5,920 nt of DNA, taken from assembly GCA_937141995.1 (NCBI GenBank), contig CAKZQX010000268.1, positions 1 to 5,920 of the forward strand. The letters run 5' to 3'. Below are positions 1-4,804 of this stretch, piece by piece (position 1 is the stretch's first letter; each line of letters begins with the position of its first letter). Under the pieces are notes generated by a model. That model did not search any database. It was not told the origin of the DNA and saw only the letters and a program-made list of their open reading frames with translations. The translations under genes were made by a program, and so were the position numbers. The stretch comes from an uncultured Chloroflexaceae bacterium. GTDB taxonomy: Bacteria; Chloroflexota; Chloroflexia; Chloroflexales; Chloroflexaceae.

Positions 1-37
1 TCCCGAACATGTGGCGCGGAGAGCCACATGTTCGGGA
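1..37. repeat. Perfect 15-bp inverted repeat (hairpin)
   Basis: Bases 1-15 are the exact reverse complement of bases 23-37, with a 7-nt loop (GCGGAGA). A run of A follows on the + strand. On the + strand this is a strong hairpin without a T tract, so it is not a classical terminator in that direction; the window edge hides what lies to its left. It forms the palindromic head of the first of three related repeat copies (see 23-137) and shares the core ACATGT with the larger palindrome at 216-266. Confidence 0.85.
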
Positions 38-137
38 AAAAGATCAACAAAGACTATGCTGCCGGAGGCGAATCGGGCTTCCATTTGGTCAAACGTTCAG
101 TTTGATCGTCTACCGCGTAACTCGTGTAATTGACAGG
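23..137 (+). repeat. Repeat copy A of a three-copy alternating family
   Basis: This is the first of three diverged copies of a ~115-bp unit. In order it contains half of a palindrome with ACATGT, a GGGAAAA-type segment, the block TGCCGGAGGCGAATCGGG (60-77) and the block ACCGCGTAACTCGTGTAATT (112-131) followed by GACAGGA. The same blocks recur in copy C at exactly 221 bp distance (281 and 333), and in reverse orientation in copy B. Similarity is strong in the blocks and weak between them. No protein-coding function is supported; the open frames here are by-products of the repeat. Confidence 0.7.
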
Positions 138-148
138 AGTTACGCGGT
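112..148. repeat. 12-bp inverted repeat at the junction of copies A and B
   Basis: ACCGCGTAACTC (112-123) is the perfect reverse complement of 137-148, with a 13-nt loop. It arises because the tail of copy A meets the tail of the inverted copy B. It could form a hairpin or act as a binding site. Confidence 0.7.
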
Positions 149-241
149 GCGGACTGTTCCGCCCGTGTACCAGACCTGGAAGCCTCATTCGCCTGCGGCA
201 GCATGGTACGTTTGTAGCTTTTCCATAAACATGTTGCACAA
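124..241 (-). repeat. Repeat copy B, inverted orientation
   Basis: Read on the minus strand from 241 down to 124, this matches copies A and C. It has a palindrome half with ACATGTTTATGG, then GGAAAAGCT, then TGCCGCAGGCGAATGAGG (202 to 185), then ACCGCGTAACTC (148 to 137). It shares an identical first 25 bases with copy C because both start in the same palindrome at 216-266. The arrangement A(+)/B(-)/C(+) resembles the composite architecture of BIME/REP elements, though the sequence is not one of the enterobacterial families. Confidence 0.65.
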
Positions 242-266
242 TGTGCAACATGTTTATGGAAAAGCT
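216..266. repeat. Perfect 25-bp inverted repeat around one central base
   Basis: Bases 216-240 are the exact reverse complement of 242-266, with only A241 between them, giving a 51-nt palindrome. As RNA it would fold to about 24 bp with a 3-nt loop. It is the shared head of copies B and C. Perfect pairing over this length, in a repeat that has diverged elsewhere, suggests selection on the structure or recent formation. It could be a cruciform, a processing site or a protein-binding site. Confidence 0.85.
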
Positions 267-359
267 GGGATCTTCCGCCCTGCCGGAGCCGAGTCGGGCC
301 GGTTGTCCAGACAGACACCTGGGTTGGAACCGACCGCCTAACTCGTATAATTGAAAGGA
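242..359 (+). repeat. Repeat copy C, running into the Nudix gene's promoter
   Basis: This third copy contains the palindrome half, then TGCCGGAGCCGAGTCGGG (281-298), then ACCGCCTAACTCGTATAATT (333-352) and GAAAGGA (353-359). The repeat tail supplies the apparent -10 box and Shine-Dalgarno sequence of the downstream gene. In copy A the corresponding -10-like hexamer is TGTAAT instead of TATAAT. Confidence 0.65.
324..351 (+). promoter_or_regulatory. Possible sigma70-type promoter of the Nudix-like gene
   Basis: A perfect -10 hexamer TATAAT (346-351) lies 16 nt downstream of TTGGAA (324-329), a 4/6 match to the -35 consensus. Transcription would begin near 358, only about 10 nt before the ATG, so the ribosome binding site GAAAGGA (353-359) would be partly outside the transcript. 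That makes either a very short leader or a different promoter possible. Confidence 0.4.
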
Positions 360-367
360 CCAACGCC

Positions 368-913
368 ATGGCAACAGCAACCGACTGGACATGCGAGCAC
401 TCAATAGTGACGATTGACTCACCCTGGGTGAAACTCCTGGGCGAACGCTGGATCGATGATCAGGGGCAGGCACTGGAATACTGGCGGGTCGAGAAGGCGC
501 ACTCGGTAATTGTGCTGCCTGTTCAGCGGGGCAACCTGCTGCTACCCCAGGCGCAGTTTCGCCCCGGCGTGGGGCGTGCCACCCTGGATTTTCCCGGCGG
601 TCGCCGGCCCGAAGGGATAGCGCCCGTTGAAGTAGCGCCCCGGCTGTTGCAGAAGGAACTGGGCATCGCGCCGGATGCGATTGCCGCCCTGACACCGCTA
701 AACGAAACCGGCTGGATGATCAATAGTTCCTTCTCCAACCAGTTGCTCTACGGCGTTGTCGCCGATCTCCACACGACCGCCGAAGTCCCCACGCCACTGC
801 TCGCCGAGGCGGTGCCCTGCGACCGGGCAGGAATCATGCGCCTGCTGCAACAACTGGACTGCCTGCAGTGCCGCGCCGTGTTGCAGGAGTTCTGGCTGCA
901 ACGGGGGCCATAA
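368..913 (+). CDS. Nudix-fold protein with degenerate catalytic box
   Basis: This 181-aa protein resembles ADP-ribose pyrophosphatase-like Nudix hydrolases, which cleave nucleoside diphosphates linked to another group. The N-terminal part (residues 1-45) has the usual pattern ending in a tryptophan-rich strand (YWRVEKAHSVIVLPV). The Nudix box position is at residues 78-100 with exact spacing, G-x5-I-x7-R-L-L-Q-K-E-L-G-I. The family consensus is G-x5-E-x7-R-E-U-x-E-E-x-G-U, so three of the four conserved glutamates are replaced (I84, L93, K96) and only E97 remains. Metal-dependent hydrolysis is therefore doubtful; a ligand-binding or non-catalytic role is an inference. The start is set by GAAAGGA (353-359), 8 nt before ATG. 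The length is normal for the family and the frame is intact. It ends well before the convergent ssrA terminator. GC-rich composition matches the kinase gene, not the central island. Confidence 0.8.
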   Translation: MATATDWTCEHSIVTIDSPWVKLLGERWIDDQGQALEYWRVEKAHSVIVLPVQRGNLLLPQAQFRPGVGRATLDFPGGRRPEGIAPVEVAPRLLQKELGIAPDAIAALTPLNETGWMINSSFSNQLLYGVVADLHTTAEVPTPLLAEAVPCDRAGIMRLLQQLDCLQCRAVLQEFWLQRGP

Positions 914-999
914 CCTGAATATGACGGACAGGAACCGCGCGCAACGGTACCATAGCATCGCAGGCCGGGCAGTGAACCCTCCCAACACTACTGGGAATC

Positions 1000-1043
1000 A
1001 AAAGCCGAATGGTCAGGGTTTTCACCCTTGAAACCATTCGGCT
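1000..1043 (-). terminator. Rho-independent terminator of ssrA
   Basis: An 11-bp perfect stem (1003-1013 with 1033-1043) contains a second internal stem, AGGGT/ACCCT, closed by a TTTC-type loop. Read on the minus strand the hairpin is followed by TTTTGATT, a short T tract, and lies 14 nt after the tmRNA CCA end. On the + strand it is not followed by T residues, so it is unlikely to terminate the Nudix gene efficiently. The rest of the gap 914-1002 shows nothing recognisable. Confidence 0.7.
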
Positions 1044-1056
1044 CTTGAAAATCGTG

Positions 1057-1422
1057 TGGTGGAGATGGGGGGATTCGAACCCCCGTCCAGCAAAGTAGGC
1101 CGCAGATATACTACAAGCTTATCTTGTCGTTTGTAGCTCGCCCTCAATTGCACGACAAGCAGAGCAATCTTCGGGCAATCCCGCTAAGCTTAGCCCGGTA
1201 CTAGCAGGAGATCATACCAGGAGCATCCGACTATCTGACATCTACACCCACATCATCGGACGAATGTGGGGAGACGCGCCACTTTAATTAAGCGGCGAGG
1301 GCCAGCTGAGGCTGAACCCGAGTGTTATTGTTGGCAGTTAATTTGCCGTGCCCCTTTTACGAGACTGGGCAACTCGGCCTGCAATCTACGACATTCCTTC
1401 CCTGTCGAAACCAGGCATCCCC
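1057..1422 (-). ncRNA. ssrA: tmRNA (transfer-messenger RNA)
   Basis: tmRNA rescues ribosomes stalled on broken mRNAs by acting first as alanyl-tRNA and then as a short template for a degradation tag. The gene is complete, 366 nt. The 5' end reads GGGGATG followed by CCTGGTTTCGACAGGG, the hallmark 5' tRNA-like sequence. The 3' end carries the T-arm GGTTCGAATCC and ends in CATCTCCACCA with encoded CCA. The 5' GGGGATG pairs with the 3' CATCTCC over 7 bp, including one G-U pair. The tag reading frame lies at 1335-1288. A sigma70 promoter and a hairpin terminator flank the gene. Partner SmpB is not in this window. The one-piece form shows no sign of permutation. Confidence 0.97.
1288..1335 (-). 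other. tmRNA tag-peptide reading frame (ANNNTRVQPQLALAA)
   Basis: Starting at the resume codon GCC (1335-1333), translation gives ANNNTRVQPQLALAA followed by TAA and a second in-phase-shifted TAA (TAATTAA). The tag ends in ALAA, the signal recognised by ClpXP-type proteases. From memory it is close to the Chloroflexus aurantiacus tag (ANTNTRAQARLALAA), which is the best taxonomic clue in the window. The resume codon was chosen by working back from the ALAA-stop; the preceding TTAACT is similar in position to the E. coli TTAGTC. Confidence 0.85.
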
Positions 1423-1460
1423 ATAGGTTTGAAAGGTCCATAGCGTTGTGCTATAGCTGC

Positions 1461-1489
1461 ATTATAGCAGAACGCTCATGCGGGGTCAA
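1461..1489 (-). promoter_or_regulatory. Sigma70-type promoter of ssrA
   Basis: On the minus strand TTGACC (1489-1484) is followed after exactly 17 nt by a perfect TATAAT (1466-1461). Transcription would begin near 1454, leaving a leader of about 32 nt that RNase P would remove to make the mature 5' end at 1422. The two hexamers and optimal spacing make this the clearest promoter in the window. Confidence 0.85.
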
Positions 1490-1844
1490 TAGGGTTGGGG
1501 CTATTCTAACAGTTTATTAGTACTGAGGGATGTTTGCCATAGCCACACCGTTTGTACTGGTATATTGTTCTGCATCAGGACGCCCTATAAAGGAGATGTC
1601 AAGTTATTCATCTGTCGCACAAGTTGCACGGCAGTGCAGGTATAGCAATCCTGAATTGGTTGTGAACCGGTTCTGAGGGATTCGCTCCCAACCGCCTGAA
1701 GACGGCACTATGACAAATATAGGATTGCTATATAAGATGCAGGATACGGCAGCACCTCGCCATTTTGCACTATGGGTCGTATATTCCGTTTCTCCTGAAC
1801 GTTCTGTTTTCTTCACACAATTATAGTAGTTGAAGTGTAAAGAG
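1490..1844. other. Intergenic stretch without a supported gene
   Basis: This is the gap between the ssrA promoter and the island. It contains the MITE-like element at 1641-1732. A minus-strand open frame across 1604-1852 includes that element and shows no family resemblance and no convincing ribosome binding site, so it is not called. AAAGGAGA at 1589-1596 resembles a Shine-Dalgarno sequence but no plausible reading frame follows it. Base composition drops towards AT-rich from about 1790 onward, as the island begins. Confidence 0.6.
1641..1732. mobile_element. MITE-like element with 12-bp terminal inverted repeats
   Basis: TATAGCAATCCT (1641-1652) and its perfect reverse complement (1721-1732) bound a 92-bp segment with no coding capacity. 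The interior contains further short inverted pieces, for example GGGA-TTCG-CTCCC around 1677-1689. Ends beginning and finishing with TA recall non-autonomous derivatives of IS630/Tc1-type elements, which target TA; this assignment is an inference. It sits next to the left edge of the AT-rich island. Confidence 0.5.
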
Positions 1845-1872
1845 TTTACCAAGGATGCTCTTCGGTTATAAT
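1845..1872 (+). promoter_or_regulatory. Possible promoter of the three-Cys protein, within a palindrome
   Basis: TTTACC (1845-1850), a 4/6 match to -35, is followed after 16 nt by a perfect TATAAT (1867-1872). The -10 lies inside the 13-bp palindrome GGTTATAATAACC (1864-1876), which could let a repressor block it. The leader would be about 80 nt. A second possibility nearer the gene is TTGGTT (1896-1901), 17 nt, TAAAAT (1919-1924); TTGACA at 1906-1911 lacks a suitable -10 behind it. Confidence 0.4.
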
Positions 1873-1961
1873 AACCCAGGAAGTTTTACATTTCATTGGT
1901 TAATCTTGACAAGTGTGATAAAATAGAACTTAGGTTCTTTATCCCAGCGGAGAGGTGTGAG

Positions 1962-2690
1962 ATGTCCGACAAGTCTACAATTGAGTGGACAGATGCAACT
2001 TGGAATCCTGTGACAGGTTGCACAGAGGTTTCACCTGGGTGTGATCATTGCTATGCTCGAACATTCGCTGAACGCTTTCGTGGTGTTCAGGGACATCCCT
2101 ATGAACAGGGATTTGATTTGCGGCTTTGGTCGAAAAGGTTGGAATTGCCTCTTTCCTGGAAAACTCCACGTCGTATTTTTGTTAACTCGATGTCAGACCT
2201 ATTCCATAAAGATGTTCCTGATAAATACATTGAGGACGTGTTTGATGTTATGCGACGTGCTGATCAGCATGTATTTCAAGTTCTCACGAAGAGAAGTGCT
2301 CGTTTAGCAAAATTAGCCCCTAAACTGCCTTGGGCACCTCATATTTGGGCAGGAGTTTCTGTTGAGACATTACAGTACAAATGGCGGGTAGATCATTTAC
2401 GTAGTGTGCCGACAAAGGTACGCTTCATAAGTGCAGAGCCATTGCTTGACTCGTTAATCGATCTGGACTTGACTGGTATTCACTGGTTAATTGTTGGTGG
2501 CGAGAGTGGAGCAAGGTTTCGTATGTGTAATATTGATTGGGTACGGGAACTCCGTGATATGTGTCAAATTCAGGGCGTAGCTTTTTTCTTTAAACAATGG
2601 GGAGGGCGTACTTCCAAAGCTTATGGTCGAGAACTTGACGGGCGTACTTGGGACGAATACCCCATGATCGAGTCTCGTAACCCTAGTTAG
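1962..2690 (+). CDS. Three-Cys-motif phage Gp37/Gp68 family protein (DUF5131)
   Basis: This 242-aa protein belongs to the Gp37/Gp68 family (Pfam PF07505, also DUF5131), found in phages and in mobile regions of bacteria. It opens with TIEWTDATWNPVTGC (residues 6-20), and its three cysteines are C20, C27 and C30 (C-x6-C-x2-C), an arrangement suited to an iron-sulfur cluster as in radical-SAM-like proteins. Further family motifs are SMSDLFH (76-82), LTKR (108-111), GVSVE (131-135), SAEPLL (158-163), VGGESG (178-183) and FKQWGG (210-215). Length is typical and complete. The ATG at 1962 is preferred because GGAGAGG (1949-1955) precedes it by 6 nt; the frame is open further upstream to 1896, but those residues do not resemble the family. 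Its partner TcmP is encoded convergently, with overlapping stops. The substrate and reaction are unknown to me; nucleic-acid modification is a guess from the partner. Low GC compared with the outer genes suggests horizontal transfer. Confidence 0.9.
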   Translation: MSDKSTIEWTDATWNPVTGCTEVSPGCDHCYARTFAERFRGVQGHPYEQGFDLRLWSKRLELPLSWKTPRRIFVNSMSDLFHKDVPDKYIEDVFDVMRRADQHVFQVLTKRSARLAKLAPKLPWAPHIWAGVSVETLQYKWRVDHLRSVPTKVRFISAEPLLDSLIDLDLTGIHWLIVGGESGARFRMCNIDWVRELRDMCQIQGVAFFFKQWGGRTSKAYGRELDGRTWDEYPMIESRNPS

Positions 2691-3805
2691 TTTTCTGAAG
2701 GAAATAGAACACACTTTTTGTTCAGTCGCTTGGTCTTTCGAGGGGTTGGGCAATTTAATTTTCCACTATCCACAAGTTGTTGTACTGTAATTATGAAGTC
2801 CGCTCGACGATAGAGCATAAAATGTCTTTGAATTATTTTGGCCCACAAATCTTCCCTGGTAAGTCCAGGATATTCCTTAACCTGACTAATAACAACCTCC
2901 TTTAAGCCTTTTGTTGGGATCGAATCCTTCCAGTCCTCACCCTCAAAGAGGGTACCTGCATATGCGTCCTTATGCATTCTTTTAGAATACGCACTTAACA
3001 TTATATCATTCATGAGTACCATTGCATCAGGATGTCGTGAAGCAAAAACGATGAAATATTTAATGCGCTCGTTTTTGCCCTCTTGCACTGGACAAGATCC
3101 AACGTAAGGCAAGTATTTTTCTAATTTTTTGCAGTAAGCATCAATCAATTGCGTTTCTCGTTCTTGCGTAGTAAATCCAGAAGAAAACATGATTGATTTC
3201 CAATAATCACCTCCAAAGATATTTGACATCGTTTGATGGAATTTTTGGATCGTCGGGTCACTACCTTTTCCTTCTTCTATCGCGCGCCGCGCTGATAATC
3301 GATGTGCAACGGGTATATGCATCATTATAACAATTTCAGTACTATACTCTTTAGATCTTGTCAGGAATGGTTCTAGCAAGGTAAATGGACTTCCGGTAGG
3401 GCCGAAAGGGTCTAGATAAAGAAAAACCGTCTGATCACTCAGTTTAGGTGGTAATAAAGGGAGGATTTTCGTTGTATCACCCAAGATAGGAATCGCTTGA
3501 TGTTGCCATCCGCCTCTTTGTAAAACACCTTTTAGTCGATCATAATACTTTCTGTCTTTATTGATAAAGAATGCCTGGTAGTTGCCTGCCGCACGTTCCT
3601 GGGCAGCTTTACATATAATGAGCGGAGACCCTTCCGATCCATCATCAAATATTCCCGGCCCTGCGAAACCATCAACAAGAATGATAGGTCTGCCTAAACG
3701 ATTTACCTTGGCTAAATAGGGAGGCATGTATGAACTAAGGACTTCATCCTTAATAATGGACCACGGTCGTTTCCCCTCAAAGAAGTCATCATTTTGTGCG
3801 GTCAT
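2687..3805 (-). CDS. tcmP: Three-Cys-motif partner protein TcmP
   Basis: This 372-aa protein matches the TcmP family (TIGR04474 as I recall), defined by its regular occurrence beside three-Cys-motif Gp37/Gp68 proteins, which is exactly the situation here. An N-terminal Rossmann-like, methyltransferase-type domain is suggested by VDGFAGPG (residues 44-51, glycine-rich loop after strand 1), an acidic residue after strand 2 (NKDRKYYD, 82-89) and YLDPFGP (130-136, position of the catalytic loop of methyltransferases). The C-terminal part from about 300, with ISQVKEYPGLTREDLWAKI, looks like a winged helix. Whether it methylates, or only binds a nucleotide ligand, is not known. The start is set by AAGGAGG (3817-3811), 5 nt before ATG. 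A perfect 16-bp inverted repeat lies immediately upstream. Its stop TAA overlaps the stop of the facing gene. AT-rich composition equals that of its partner, so both were probably acquired together. Confidence 0.9.
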   Translation of the reverse strand: MTAQNDDFFEGKRPWSIIKDEVLSSYMPPYLAKVNRLGRPIILVDGFAGPGIFDDGSEGSPLIICKAAQERAAGNYQAFFINKDRKYYDRLKGVLQRGGWQHQAIPILGDTTKILPLLPPKLSDQTVFLYLDPFGPTGSPFTLLEPFLTRSKEYSTEIVIMMHIPVAHRLSARRAIEEGKGSDPTIQKFHQTMSNIFGGDYWKSIMFSSGFTTQERETQLIDAYCKKLEKYLPYVGSCPVQEGKNERIKYFIVFASRHPDAMVLMNDIMLSAYSKRMHKDAYAGTLFEGEDWKDSIPTKGLKEVVISQVKEYPGLTREDLWAKIIQRHFMLYRRADFIITVQQLVDSGKLNCPTPRKTKRLNKKCVLFPSEN

Positions 3806-3819
3806 TACATCCTCCTTGA

Positions 3820-3859
3820 GTTATACTAATAGCTGCCTATCGACAGCTATTAGTATAAC
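3820..3859. promoter_or_regulatory. 16-bp perfect inverted repeat upstream of tcmP (probable operator)
   Basis: GTTATACTAATAGCTG (3820-3835) is repeated in exact inversion at 3844-3859 around an 8-nt spacer. It ends 2 nt before the tcmP Shine-Dalgarno sequence. On the minus strand the distal arm contains TATACT (3857-3852), a fair -10 hexamer, though no good -35 is visible at the right distance. No T tract follows in the tcmP direction, so it is not a standard attenuator. A dimeric repressor site overlapping the tcmP promoter is the simplest reading; a stable 5' hairpin in the mRNA is the alternative. Confidence 0.65.
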
Positions 3860-3927
3860 ATCTTCAAGCTTAAAATAGGATGTTCAAATTCTCGTCCTCC
3901 AAAAAATTGAGTCCGCTAACCGAACCT

Positions 3928-4077
3928 TTAGTTATCCCGCTTGCGCTGTCGTGCCCATACAGCCGACAGGTTGATCACTCCCGGCTGCATCGCTTCTAAC
4001 TGCTGTTCCGGCCAGGTACGCGGGATGAGCTTACTACCGCCATATACCCTATGTGGAATATCACCCTCTTTCGCCAT
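3928..4077 (-). CDS. Possible small protein of 49 aa, unrecognised
   Basis: An open frame on the minus strand encodes a 49-residue basic protein starting MAKEGDIPHRVYGGSKLIPR and ending WARQRKRDN, stop TAA at 3930-3928. I do not recognise it. It lacks a signal peptide, membrane segment or cysteines; the C-terminus is rich in arginine and lysine. An AGGTG about 8 nt before the ATG is a weak ribosome binding site, and an alternative ATG lies 18 nt upstream, with an in-frame TGA shortly before it. It would lie 122 nt upstream of tcmP in the same direction. It could be a third member of the locus, the tail of a decayed gene, or chance. Confidence 0.35.
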   Translation of the reverse strand: MAKEGDIPHRVYGGSKLIPRTWPEQQLEAMQPGVINLSAVWARQRKRDN

Positions 4078-4323
4078 ACTCAAGCACCTGCACATTACAG
4101 TTTTTCAGCAATCCCGACTGAGCCCACCAGTTTCGGGCTATCTCGCATCGGGCATACTTACACCTGGTTCGCTCCACAACCGCAGCAAGCAGGTAGAGGG
4201 GTCTGTGCTCATTGTTGTATTCCCAAAACCCCGATTACTCAGGGCTATCGCATCTCATTCTGCATGCTCATCACGTTTCATTGCCGTGTAATCATCTGCA
4301 GGAGGAGGCGGGCCGATGAAGAA
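4078..4323. other. Non-coding stretch between the small ORF and the ISAs1 remnant
   Basis: I see no supported gene here. Open frames on the + strand cross it, but they continue antisense into the transposase remnant or have no family resemblance. The right end abuts the remnant's C-terminus, so some of the sequence may be the IS end, although I could not identify a terminal inverted repeat. Composition is intermediate between the island and the kinase gene. Confidence 0.5.
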
Positions 4324-4804
4324 TTACAGCACGTAGATCGTATCGCAGGCGGCGCGGAAGCGCTGCTTCTTCATGCTCCGCATGGGACGTTGGGCGATAC
4401 GCAGTTGCTGGAGGAGATTGCGGGCGGTATGGTGCAGCACCGCAAGATTTTCGGCCCCCGTGCCCACCGATCCCCGGCAGTCGTCCTCGCAGAAGACCAG
4501 ATCGAGGGTCCAATGCACAACATCATGCGAGTTTTGTTACAGAGGGCACCGAGCACACCGAGGGTAAAACCAGATCGAGGGTTCAATGCACGACATCATG
4601 CGAGGAAATCCCATTGGGCACGGGCATCATCGTGCGCAAACATTCGATTGTGGCGTTCCCAACCGTCTCCAACCTGGTCGGTCCCTCTGCCCCACAGAGG
4701 ATGGCACCCATGGCGATCGTCAAGATATTCAACAGGTTGTGCGCGTTCGTCCGCTGCACCCATGGAGCCGTCAGATGCCCAAAGCTGTTCTCCACACTAT
4801 CCAT
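4324..4804 (-). pseudogene. Internally deleted ISAs1-family transposase remnant
   Basis: Two pieces of one transposase are recognisable. The N-terminal piece begins with ATG at 4804 and reads 73 residues, with family features such as NLLNILTIAMGAILCGAE, ECLRTMMPVPNGISSHD, ending in a stop (TGA 4585-4583) where the second copy of this site has TGG (Trp). The C-terminal piece (from about 4530 to the stop at 4326-4324) contains HWTLDLVFCEDDCR, ENLAVLHHTARNLLQQ and KKQRFRAACDTIYVL, typical of the ISAs1 C-terminus. The family length is near 370 aa, so the central ~230 residues, including most of the DDE catalytic core, are gone. A 73-bp tandem duplication at the scar also shifts the frame. The element cannot make active transposase. 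Its start codon overlaps the end of the neighbouring kinase gene. Confidence 0.85.
4497..4604. repeat. 35-bp direct repeat at the transposase deletion scar
   Basis: Bases 4497-4531 and 4570-4604 match at 33 of 35 positions, offset 73 bp. Both encode SHDVVH(W/stop)TLDLV on the minus strand; the two differences include the TGG to TGA change that stops the N-terminal piece. The segment between them (4532-4569) reads on the minus strand as near-repeats of a 9-nt motif (CTCGGTGTG, CTCGGTGCC, CTCTGTAAC), unlike the transposase. Since both copies already carry the joined sequence, the deletion seems to have preceded the duplication. Confidence 0.8.

Noticed and set aside
54..695. Minus-strand open frame of 213 codons opposite the repeats and Nudix gene
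   Set aside because: It is antisense to the Nudix gene and crosses the repeat array; its similarity to the + strand frame at 9-341 comes only from the inverted repeat copies.
1040..1080. Attachment site for the island in the ssrA 3' end
   Set aside because: The island is on the 5' side of ssrA, no integrase gene is visible, and I found no repeat of the ssrA 3' end beyond the island.
1057..1100. Apparent tRNA 3' end (GGTTCGAATCC, CCA) on the minus strand
   Set aside because: No anticodon arm lies upstream within tRNA distance; the matching 5' half is 366 nt away with the tmRNA signature and tag frame, so this is the tRNA-like domain of ssrA.
1604..1852. 82-codon minus-strand open frame
   Set aside because: It spans the MITE-like element, has no recognisable family features and no good ribosome binding site.
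1896..1961. N-terminal extension of the three-Cys protein from a TTG at 1896
   Set aside because: The family begins near the TIEWTDATWNP motif, and the ATG at 1962 has a well-placed ribosome binding site; the extension overlaps likely promoter sequence.
3941..4291. 116-codon + strand open frame
   Set aside because: No family resemblance, no ribosome binding site, and it lies antisense to the somewhat more protein-like 49-aa frame.
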